Source: Ruminococcus flavefaciens (GTDB taxonomy: Bacteria; Bacillota_A; Clostridia; Oscillospirales; Ruminococcaceae). From it: a DNA stretch of 12,152 bases. This document shows positions 6,709 through 12,152 of the stretch, piece after piece. The stretch covers positions 1-12,152 of the forward strand of contig SFFP01000037.1 of assembly GCA_004556875.1 (NCBI GenBank). The letters run 5' to 3'. Under the pieces are notes generated by a model. It was not told the DNA's origin, did no database searches, and saw only the letters and a list, made by a program, of their open reading frames with translations. Each line of letters begins with the position of its first letter. The stretch's first letter is position 1. A program made the translations under genes and the position numbers.

Positions 6709-6882
6709 ATGAGCCGCAAAAAAGAAAATGTATATTCAGCAAAAAAAATGTTCAAGGATTCACTGCCTATTCTCTGTGCAATATTCCTTGCAATTGTTTC
6801 CGTAGCTTATATCCTCTTCCGCAGCTGGAGCAACAAGCTCTATTATGAAAAGTGGAAAGAATACGAGGATTGCGGTATCTGA
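6709..6882 (+). CDS. 57-residue single-pass membrane protein, cotranscribed with pspA
   Basis: This short gene falls below usual ORF length cut-offs. ATG 6709 has AAAGGA (6696-6701) at an ideal 7-nt spacing and the frame ends at TGA 6880-6882, just before the terminator at 6897. The product starts MSRKKENVYSAKKMF, which is basic and cytoplasmic. One hydrophobic helix follows (about residues 19-38, ending SVAYILFRSW), then an aromatic and charged C-terminus ending KWKEYEDCGI. Position 29 bp behind pspA with no promoter or terminator between them makes it part of the pspA transcript. By analogy with PspB, PspC and other small partners it could anchor PspA to the membrane; that is inference, and I recognise no family. 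Confidence 0.8.
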   Translation: MSRKKENVYSAKKMFKDSLPILCAIFLAIVSVAYILFRSWSNKLYYEKWKEYEDCGI

Positions 6883-6896
6883 ATAATAACAACGAC

Positions 6897-6930
6897 AAAG
6901 CTCCGAGGCATTGCGCTTCGGAGCTTTTTT
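6897..6930 (+). terminator. Terminator of the pspA operon
   Basis: AAAGCTCCGA (6897-6906) pairs with TCGGAGCTTT (6918-6927); the stem can extend by a few pairs inward. It runs into T6925-T6930. It lies 14 bp after the small membrane protein stop codon. Confidence 0.93.
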
Positions 6931-6940
6931 CACATAATAA

Positions 6941-6975
6941 AACGAAAAGAAAAGCTCCCCAATTCGGGGAGCTTT
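6941..6975 (-). terminator. Terminator of the cellulase gene
   Basis: AAAGCTCCCC (6951-6960) and GGGGAGCTTT (6966-6975) form a 10-bp stem with loop AATTC. On the minus strand it is followed by TTTTCTTTTCGTTTT-like sequence and lies 11 bp after the cellulase stop codon. Together with 6897-6930 it forms a back-to-back pair between convergent operons. Confidence 0.93.
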
Positions 6976-6986
6976 CATAATAGATA

Positions 6987-9665
6987 TTACTTTGTAGGGT
7001 CAAGAGTTGCTACTTTCTTGAGGAGGAATTCCTGTATGCGGAGTGCGTCATTTGATGTAACGCCCTTGCTTGAAGTATCAACGTCTGCATTAGCAGAACC
7101 CTGTGCTGTGATGTGGTTCTTGTCTGAACCGTTTGCACCGTACTTGTCAGGATTTGCAAGCGACTGCATGATAAGAACTATATCAGACATATCAACTGTA
7201 TCATCACAGTTAGCATCACCGTAAAGAGTTACGTTATTTTCGCTGGTTACAGGAGGTGAAGCAGGTCCTACTACAGTGATCTCGAAAGTAAATGTCTTGT
7301 TGCTCTCAGGAGGTGTTATGTAGACCTCTGTCTTGCCTTGCTTGAGACCTGTAAATGAACCGAATTTACCTTCATTAGGATCATACTTAACAATGCTCTC
7401 GTCCTTGATCTCAACATCTACTCTGTTTGTGAGCGACTCGTAAACCATAAGCTCAATAGATGTACCCTTACCTATTGTTTCTGTAGAAAGGTAAGGTGTC
7501 GGATGAGGAACAAAGCCTTCTGTAGTAATAGTTGTTACAGTAGTTGTCTCTGCAGTTGTTGTTGCCTTTGTAGTTGTAGTAGTTGTCTCTCTTGGCTTTG
7601 TAGTTGAAGTTGTTACCTTAGGAGTATCACTGCCTGTGCCGCCGAGACCGTCAGCCTTTGTGCCGTCAGGCTCTTCGCCGTAGTAAAGCTTGCCGTTTAC
7701 GTATACAGGTACATAAGGAGTGATAACGCCCTTTGCAGAACCGTCATCGCCCTTGGATGTCTTTCCGAGGTCCTTAGCGGAGAAGTCGTTTGATGAATCC
7801 CAGCCGCTGCCGTAGTCAGGCATTACAAGTGCAAGGAGTATCTCGCACTGCTGCTGTCCCTCAGAAATAGGAAGAACAACTCTTCCGTCAGGGAGATTTA
7901 CATCGATATAGTAGATATCGCCGCTGTACTGGATAGGCTTGGATATCTCAGCTGTCTTGTAGCCCTTGCCAGAATACATTGCAGACTGGTCACGGTCACA
8001 GCGGATAACGATGTCCTCAGGATTTTTGCCCAGAGCCTTTACTTCGCTGAGATCCATGTAGTATCTGAATGAGATGTTGTCCTGTACTCTTGCAGGCCAT
8101 GCTGAATGGTTTGTAACCTTGAAGCTGATAGTCTGTCCGCTTGCGTCGCCGCCCTTTGAGAGCACCTCAACATAAAACTCAGGTCCGTCATGGACTTCCT
8201 TCTGTGGGAAGCTTGGATCCTTAGTTCCGCCGTACTTGTCTACCATCTTGCAGAGCATAGCTGTAAAGCCTGCGTTATAGTCTGTAGCTACCTCGTTGTT
8301 GATGTAGTTCTGACGATCGTCCTTGTAATCACCGCTCTGAGTAGGACCGCCGACCAGTGCACCATAGAGGATATGGCGGTTAGTATCTGGAATAGAGAGG
8401 TCATTCTTCCATGAACCGTGAGCAGTTCTGTGGTGAGGATTCTTAGTATAGTTATCGCCAAAGCCAACAACGTAGCTTGAATTTCTTGGGTTATCGCCAA
8501 GAGCGTAATTTACCTGAGTTTCAGCGAAATCCTCATACTTTGAAGTGTCAGTGCCCTCAAAGATAGTATCGCTTGCAACAGTAGCTATGAAAGCAGCTGC
8601 GTTAGCGTAACGGAGGCAGCCCCATTCGCTGAGCCAGCGGAGACCACCCGGGATTATCTTAGCTTCGTCGCCGTTCACCCAGCGCTCAACGTGCTTTTTA
8701 ACGTGAGCAATAGCGCTTGAATCCTTAGTATTTATAGCATAGAGCAGCATACCGCCCTGCATATTATCGTCCCAGCAGTGACACCAGCCGTAAGCAGGAG
8801 TATCGCCTTCACCCAGCATTTTGCCCAGGTTAGGCTTAAATGTTTCAGCATCACTGAGGTATCCCTTATCGCCTGTAGCGATGTACAGCCAGTTAGCTGC
8901 ATAGAAAAGCTCGTCATAGAAGTGGCTTGACTGATAGAAGCCCTGAGCATCGCTCTTATTATAAACAGCATCGCTTGGAGATGTCTTTGCTATCTTATAG
9001 ATATTTTCTGCGTGTTTGATGTAGTCAGCCTTCTTTGAAGCGTCGATGTCGCCGTCAAGAGCTGCTGCACCTGCTGCGAGAGCTGCTGCCATTTCACCGA
9101 ATACAGCTGAACAGCCCTTAGATGCCTTCAGTGCTGCACGAGACTCTGCGATAGAGTGTGAGTTGTCCTCCATACCATATTCAAGAAGACCAACAGGACC
9201 CCACCATGTGTGGTCGTCCTTACCGATACCTACCTGATAAACGACCTCTGTGCCCTTGTCGCAATCTGCAAGGTAATCAAGTACGAATTCAAGATTGTTT
9301 ACGTATGTCTGCTTGAGTCCTGCCTTTTCAAGACCGTCAGGATACTGATAAAGTCCCCATGCAAGCATAGAAGCTGAATAAGACATAGGAAGATTGAACT
9401 TAACGTGGTCACCTGCATCGTACCAGCCGCCGAGAACAGGATCCTGCATTGAGGAATCCGACTTCCACTCAACTCTGTTCCATGATGGCAGCGGACCTGC
9501 CTGCTGTGCCTCATAGAAGAACAATGACTTATCAAGAGCATCAACGTAATTGAACTTTCCGTCCGCAGCAGTTGCTGTGTTCATAACAGCATACGGTGCT
9601 GATGACATTACTGATGCTCCCAGCAGAACAGCTGATACTATTCCGCTTGTGATTTTTTTAAGCAT
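6987..9665 (-). CDS. Secreted cellulosomal GH9 endoglucanase with CBM3c, Ig-like domain and dockerin
   Basis: This 892-residue secreted enzyme cleaves beta-1,4-glucan chains of cellulose. Residues 1-34 are a signal peptide (MLKKITSGIVSAVLLGASV, with A-rich cleavage around 32-34). Residues about 38-475 are the GH9 (alpha/alpha)6 barrel. DAGDH (83-87) supplies the aspartates that activate water, NPHHRTAHGSW (409-419) is the His signature, and E458 in NNEVATDYNAGF is the likely acid. Residues about 494-635 resemble CBM3c (GPEFYVEV, then SAWPARVQDNISFRYYMDLS and SSNDFSAKDL), a module fused to processive GH9 endoglucanases. A Thr-rich linker (684-715) and an Ig-like domain (about 724-800) follow. 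The dockerin (813-890) has calcium loops starting D817 and D861, the second being 13 residues long. ATG 9665 has an AGGAG (9679-9675, minus) 9 nt upstream, and the gene ends at its own terminator. Confidence 0.95.
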   Translation of the reverse strand: MLKKITSGIVSAVLLGASVMSSAPYAVMNTATAADGKFNYVDALDKSLFFYEAQQAGPLPSWNRVEWKSDSSMQDPVLGGWYDAGDHVKFNLPMSYSASMLAWGLYQYPDGLEKAGLKQTYVNNLEFVLDYLADCDKGTEVVYQVGIGKDDHTWWGPVGLLEYGMEDNSHSIAESRAALKASKGCSAVFGEMAAALAAGAAALDGDIDASKKADYIKHAENIYKIAKTSPSDAVYNKSDAQGFYQSSHFYDELFYAANWLYIATGDKGYLSDAETFKPNLGKMLGEGDTPAYGWCHCWDDNMQGGMLLYAINTKDSSAIAHVKKHVERWVNGDEAKIIPGGLRWLSEWGCLRYANAAAFIATVASDTIFEGTDTSKYEDFAETQVNYALGDNPRNSSYVVGFGDNYTKNPHHRTAHGSWKNDLSIPDTNRHILYGALVGGPTQSGDYKDDRQNYINNEVATDYNAGFTAMLCKMVDKYGGTKDPSFPQKEVHDGPEFYVEVLSKGGDASGQTISFKVTNHSAWPARVQDNISFRYYMDLSEVKALGKNPEDIVIRCDRDQSAMYSGKGYKTAEISKPIQYSGDIYYIDVNLPDGRVVLPISEGQQQCEILLALVMPDYGSGWDSSNDFSAKDLGKTSKGDDGSAKGVITPYVPVYVNGKLYYGEEPDGTKADGLGGTGSDTPKVTTSTTKPRETTTTTTKATTTAETTTVTTITTEGFVPHPTPYLSTETIGKGTSIELMVYESLTNRVDVEIKDESIVKYDPNEGKFGSFTGLKQGKTEVYITPPESNKTFTFEITVVGPASPPVTSENNVTLYGDANCDDTVDMSDIVLIMQSLANPDKYGANGSDKNHITAQGSANADVDTSSKGVTSNDALRIQEFLLKKVATLDPTK

Positions 9666-9692
9666 AGTAAAACTCTCCTCTCATTTTTAATT

Positions 9693-9710
9693 GCCTTGTA
9701 AAAACAAAGC
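9693..9710 (-). promoter_or_regulatory. Stem-loop in the 5' leader of the cellulase mRNA
   Basis: GCCTTGT (9693-9699) pairs with ACAAAGC (9704-9710), seven pairs including one G-U, around a four-base loop. It lies about 14 nt before the ribosome site in a leader of about 70 nt. It could stabilise the mRNA or affect translation; no known riboswitch is recognised. Confidence 0.35.
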
Positions 9711-9719
9711 TCCTCACGA

Positions 9720-9735
9720 GTATACATAGCTATAC
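9720..9735. promoter_or_regulatory. Palindromic candidate operator at the cellulase transcription start
   Basis: GTATA (9720-9724), six bases and TATAC (9731-9735) form an inverted repeat lying right at and after the predicted start near 9736. A repressor or LacI/GntR-type dimer could bind here, which would suit substrate control of a cellulase. The short arms mean chance cannot be excluded. Confidence 0.35.
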
Positions 9736-9742
9736 AACATAA

Positions 9743-9771
9743 ATTATGCCATATTATCGCTGAAATGTCAA
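9743..9771 (-). promoter_or_regulatory. Promoter of the cellulase gene
   Basis: On the minus strand a perfect TTGACA (9771-9766) is followed after 17 bp by CATAAT (9748-9743), a five-of-six -10 box. It gives a leader of about 70 nt. The region between here and the divergent promoter at 9885 (about 110 bp) holds nothing I can identify. Confidence 0.88.
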
Positions 9772-9884
9772 GTGCAGAGAGGCCGCAAAACAGCGATATA
9801 TAGTCAAAAAGGCTTATATTTTATCACAATAGCCAATTTCATAACAGTTATTTTGTGAAAGCTGACAATACCGTTCCGCCTTCC

Positions 9885-9913
9885 TTGCTATTCAATTTAA
9901 ACAGTGATATAAT
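9885..9913 (+). promoter_or_regulatory. Promoter of the Tim44-like gene with extended -10
   Basis: TTGCTA (9885-9890) and a perfect TATAAT (9908-9913) are 17 bp apart, with TGA directly before the -10 box (TGnTATAAT). Transcription would start near 9920, which rules out the ATG at 9914 as a translation start. Confidence 0.85.
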
Positions 9914-9946
9914 ATGATTACAATTTGTGGTATAGGGGGTATGACC

Positions 9947-10879
9947 GTGAAAAAATTTTTAAAGCTCATTCCTGCAATTTTACTTACGCTGTGCATATTC
10001 ATAATTCCGCTGGAGACTCGTGCGGATTTCGGTGACTTTGCAGGCGATTCCGATTATGATTACGACAGCGGCTGGGATAGCGGCTGGGACGACGATGATG
10101 ACTGGGACAGCGATGACGATTATGACAGCGGCGGTAATTACTATTCAGGCGGAAGCAGTCATCACAGCAGCGGCGGCGACACCGACTTATCTGAAATTGT
10201 TTTTGTGGGTATGATCATTATCTGGATCGTATTGTATACAACCAGAGCGGCAAAGCGCAGCGGTAAGAATGCGGGAAGAAGAGTGAACTCTCGTCCTGTA
10301 AACAGGCTCAATAGTATCTATCAGTATCTTAATATTGACCCGAATTTCTCGACCTATGACTTCCAGCAGAAGGTGTCAAATCTCTACGTCCGCTTCCAGA
10401 AAGAATGGCAGAATAAGAACATCGAACCGCTCAGACCTTACATGACGGGTGCTATGTTCGGTCAGATGAACAGCCAGCTCGACAATTATCGCAGAAATAA
10501 TCAGACCAATCATATCGAACGTATATCTGTTCTTGATACCGACATACTCGGCTGGAAACAGGAAAACGGTTATGATATCATCATAGTCAAGCTCAATACA
10601 AGAATAGTCGATTACGTTACAGATGATTACACAGGTCAGGTTATCCGCGGCAGTGCCACAAAGGAAAAGTTCATGACATATGAATGGACTCTCGTCCGCA
10701 CTACAGGCGTAACTACCGCAAGATCCACAGGCACTACATCTCAGATATGCCCATACTGCGGCGCTCATGTCGATATCAATCAGAACAGCGTATGCGAATA
10801 CTGCGGCTCCGTTCTCACTACAGATACCTTTGACTGGGCTGTAAGCAATATCAAGGGAATATCTCAGCATACGAAATAA
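9947..10879 (+). CDS. Membrane-anchored Tim44-like domain protein with Asp-rich segment and zinc ribbon
   Basis: A GTG start at 9947 is chosen because AGGGGG (9934-9939) lies 7 nt before it. The ATG at 9941 abuts that site, and the ATG at 9914 overlaps the promoter. The product has 310 residues. Residues 1-26 are a signal peptide or first membrane helix (MKKFLKLIPAILLTLCIFII). Residues 27-60 hold 17 aspartates among 34 residues with Trp, Tyr, Ser and Gly, followed by a Gly/Ser/His stretch to about 80. A membrane helix follows at about 82-99. Residues about 120-255 resemble a Tim44-like domain (NSIYQYLNIDPNFSTYDF, later RFQKEWQNKNIEPLRPYMT). C268, C271, C283 and C286 (CPYC and CEYC) form a zinc ribbon. 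Tim44-like domains bind membranes or proteins; the bacterial role is unknown. The Asp-rich part would lie outside the cell, possibly binding calcium. Confidence 0.85.
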   Translation: MKKFLKLIPAILLTLCIFIIPLETRADFGDFAGDSDYDYDSGWDSGWDDDDDWDSDDDYDSGGNYYSGGSSHHSSGGDTDLSEIVFVGMIIIWIVLYTTRAAKRSGKNAGRRVNSRPVNRLNSIYQYLNIDPNFSTYDFQQKVSNLYVRFQKEWQNKNIEPLRPYMTGAMFGQMNSQLDNYRRNNQTNHIERISVLDTDILGWKQENGYDIIIVKLNTRIVDYVTDDYTGQVIRGSATKEKFMTYEWTLVRTTGVTTARSTGTTSQICPYCGAHVDINQNSVCEYCGSVLTTDTFDWAVSNIKGISQHTK

Positions 10880-10886
10880 AAATCAC

Positions 10887-10917
10887 GGGCTTCCGATAGC
10901 GTTTCGGAAGCCCTTAT
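10887..10917 (+). terminator. Hairpin with weak T tract between the Tim44-like and Spo0A-like genes
   Basis: GGGCTTCCGA (10887-10896) pairs with TCGGAAGCCC (10904-10913) around a 7-nt loop and is followed by TTATT only. Because the T tract is poor, and the next gene's ribosome site (GGAGG, 10920-10924) follows at once with no promoter in view, it may be a partial terminator that lets some transcripts through. Confidence 0.75.
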
Positions 10918-10929
10918 TCGGAGGAAAAG

Positions 10930-11613
10930 ATGAAAGGACATTTACTAATCTGTGACACTGCTCCGGAGCTTGGAGGGGTTTTGTCACGCAGATTTATGAA
11001 TATGGGAATACTGGCGGAATGCTGTAAATACTCACTGCCGATCATACAAAATGTACTTGCCGACAGTGATATATCAGGTATACTAATATTCTCATTCTCC
11101 GCTGACGAAGCGCTTATGGAATTCATCAGGAATAACCAAAAATACGGAAGAAAAGTCTTTGTCGGACTTTATAATATGACCTCTTCTGCACACGAACTTT
11201 ACTTGGAAGCAGGCGCTGTGCGCTGTTTCGCAATGCCCTGCTCATTCAGCAATATCTGCCGAACTGTTATGCTTCTCATAGACTCAGACGAAAGCGATCT
11301 CACTCAGCTTGAAATCTTCATGGAAGAGCTTGGATTTTCACGCAGACTAAAGGGCTTTTATTATCTCGCAAAAGCGGCAGAAATAGCACTTTCCGATCCC
11401 GAAAGGCTGTGGGGCGGAATGACCGGTATTTATGAAGAGGTAGCACAGCATTACTCAACAAAAGCTTCTCTCGTAGAAAGAGCTATAAGAAATCTCTCGG
11501 CTCATGTCTGTGAAAGCGGTGTTTCCGCTAAGCTCACAAATCACACACTCACAGCCAAGATGAACAACACAGAACTTATCTGCGCCCTATGTGACAGGTT
11601 CAACCGTTTATAA
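10930..11613 (+). CDS. Spo0A-like transcription factor with degenerate receiver domain
   Basis: This 227-residue protein has two parts. Residues about 125-225 closely follow the Spo0A DNA-binding domain. EELGFSRRLKGFYYLAKAAE (132-151) matches the first helices, and HYSTKASLVERAIRNLS (174-190) matches the recognition region 'TTASRVERAIRHAI' of Bacillus Spo0A. NTELICALCDRF (213-224) matches 'TNSEFIAMVADKL'. Residues 1-115 look like a receiver: strand MKGHLLICDT, then GILIFSFSADEALMEFI where Spo0A has its phosphorylated aspartate (LDIIMP), and CFAMPCSFSN where the conserved Lys-Pro should be. The acceptor Asp and the Lys are both gone, so phosphorylation control is unlikely. GGAGG (10920-10924) sits 5 nt before ATG 10930. 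Spo0A is normally about 260-270 residues; this one is shorter. It is probably a paralogue and not the master regulator. Confidence 0.85.
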   Translation: MKGHLLICDTAPELGGVLSRRFMNMGILAECCKYSLPIIQNVLADSDISGILIFSFSADEALMEFIRNNQKYGRKVFVGLYNMTSSAHELYLEAGAVRCFAMPCSFSNICRTVMLLIDSDESDLTQLEIFMEELGFSRRLKGFYYLAKAAEIALSDPERLWGGMTGIYEEVAQHYSTKASLVERAIRNLSAHVCESGVSAKLTNHTLTAKMNNTELICALCDRFNRL

Positions 11614-11686
11614 AAAAGCAAAAATATACTCCATGTAAAAAATATAACGAAATAAGCTCACAAATTCAAAAAATAGCAATTTTTGA

Positions 11687-11715
11687 TTGACATTTTCGCT
11701 GATCTGAGTTATAAT
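11687..11715 (+). promoter_or_regulatory. Consensus promoter of the response regulator gene
   Basis: TTGACA (11687-11692) and TATAAT (11710-11715) both match the consensus exactly with a 17-bp spacer. Transcription would start near 11722. No good terminator for the Spo0A-like gene is seen between 11614 and here. Confidence 0.93.
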
Positions 11716-11758
11716 TATCTTAATATAATGTTTAATACGGAAGGAAGGTATTAACAAA

Positions 11759-12152
11759 ATGGCTAACGAAAAAAACCCAAAAGTCCTTATAGTAGATGAC
11801 GATAAAAACATATGCGATCTTCTCAGACTCTACCTCGAAAAAGACGGTTACAGTGTCCTTCTCTGCCACGACGGTGACGATGCTGTTGTAAAATTCAAAG
11901 CTTTAAGCCCGGATATGGTTCTTCTTGATATAATGCTTCCCGGAAAGGACGGCTGGCAGGTATGCCGTGAGATCAGAAAGATCTCAAATGTTCCGATCAT
12001 CATGATCACTGCAAAGGGTGAAACGATCGATAAGGTCATCGGTCTTGAACTCGGTGCCGACGATTATATCGTAAAGCCATTTGATGCTAAGGAAGTTATC
12101 GCTCGTATCAACGCCGTTACACGCCGTGTGGGTACCGGTATGGCTGAGCCTG
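11759..12152 (+). CDS. OmpR/PhoB-family response regulator, N-terminal part (cut by window end)
   Basis: The first 131 residues are present and the rest lies beyond the window. They form a complete receiver domain. Acidic D13-D15 follow the first strand (KVLIVDDDKNICDLL), D57 in MVLLDIMLPGKDG is the phosphorylated aspartate, T84 in IIMITAK and K106 in YIVKPFDAKE are the other active-site residues, and VIARINAVTRR ends the domain. The RLYLEKDGY and LGADDYIVKPF features are typical of PhoP/WalR-type regulators, so a winged-helix DNA-binding domain and a downstream sensor kinase gene are expected, though neither is visible. ATG 11759 has AGGAAGG (11742-11748) 10 nt upstream and a perfect sigma-A promoter. 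Unlike the preceding Spo0A-like protein, its receiver is intact. Confidence 0.95.
   Translation, partial: MANEKNPKVLIVDDDKNICDLLRLYLEKDGYSVLLCHDGDDAVVKFKALSPDMVLLDIMLPGKDGWQVCREIRKISNVPIIMITAKGETIDKVIGLELGADDYIVKPFDAKEVIARINAVTRRVGTGMAEP

Noticed and set aside
7520..7620. GTT/GTA-rich repetitive DNA resembling a tandem repeat
   Set aside because: It is the Thr-rich linker of the cellulase (residues 684-715) and is explained by runs of threonine codons.
9914..9946. ATG 9914 or ATG 9941 as start of the Tim44-like gene
   Set aside because: ATG 9914 lies directly after the TATAAT box, before the likely transcription start. ATG 9941 abuts the AGGGGG ribosome site. GTG 9947 has proper spacing and begins a normal signal peptide (MKKFLKL).
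10376..10870. 164-codon minus-strand open frame opposite the Tim44-like gene
   Set aside because: No ribosome site; the protein is Cys/Tyr/Ile-rich without family motifs, and the plus strand there encodes a clear Tim44-like domain and zinc ribbon.
11667..11685. CAAAAA...TTTTTG hairpin after the Spo0A-like gene as a terminator
   Set aside because: The six-pair A-T stem is too weak, and it runs straight into the TTGACA of the next promoter.

Overview
The window looks like the chromosome of a cellulolytic Ruminococcus (Clostridia), most like the R. flavefaciens / R. champanellensis group. The main evidence is a secreted family 9 cellulase (about 6987-9665, minus strand). It ends in a dockerin whose second calcium loop is 13 residues long and is preceded by an NPDKYG...ITAQGSANADV spacer, which I recall as typical of R. 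flavefaciens-type cellulosomes. Shine-Dalgarno sites are strong, promoters are close to the sigma-A consensus, there is a CIRCE operator, and there are sporulation-family genes; all fit a low-to-mid GC Firmicute. The species call is an inference.

Layout. 1-78 is the tail of an unidentified gene. It is followed by a strong AT-rich inverted repeat and an unrecognised 131-residue protein (213-608). A bidirectional terminator (666-700) separates this from the minus-strand groES-groEL operon (716-2681), which has a perfect CIRCE element at 2719-2745. Next come three sporulation-family genes: a YlbJ-type membrane protein (2843-3958, minus) and, divergent from it, overlapping yqfC and yqfD (4018-5443). 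An orphan Phd/YefM-like antitoxin gene (5547-5816) and pspA (5975-6679) follow, each with its own promoter. Behind pspA is a 57-residue single-pass membrane protein gene (6709-6882). Two adjacent terminators (6897-6975) close that operon and the convergent cellulase gene.

Upstream of the cellulase promoter (9743-9771, minus) a plus-strand promoter drives a membrane-anchored protein (9947-10879). It has an Asp-rich extracytoplasmic segment, a Tim44-like domain and a zinc ribbon. A hairpin with a weak T tract then leads, with no visible new promoter, into a Spo0A-like protein (10930-11613). Its C-terminal DNA-binding domain is well preserved, but its receiver domain appears to have lost the phosphorylation residues. 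The window ends inside an OmpR/PhoB-family response regulator (11759 onwards) with a consensus promoter and an intact receiver.

How they work together. Three themes share the window: stress (HrcA-type control of groESL; PspA envelope stress with a small membrane partner), sporulation or developmental control (ylbJ, yqfC, yqfD and the Spo0A-like pseudo-receiver protein) and cellulosomal cellulose degradation. The most unusual items are the Spo0A-like protein with its attenuator-like link to the Tim44/zinc-ribbon protein, and the short PspA-linked membrane gene, which falls below common ORF length cut-offs.
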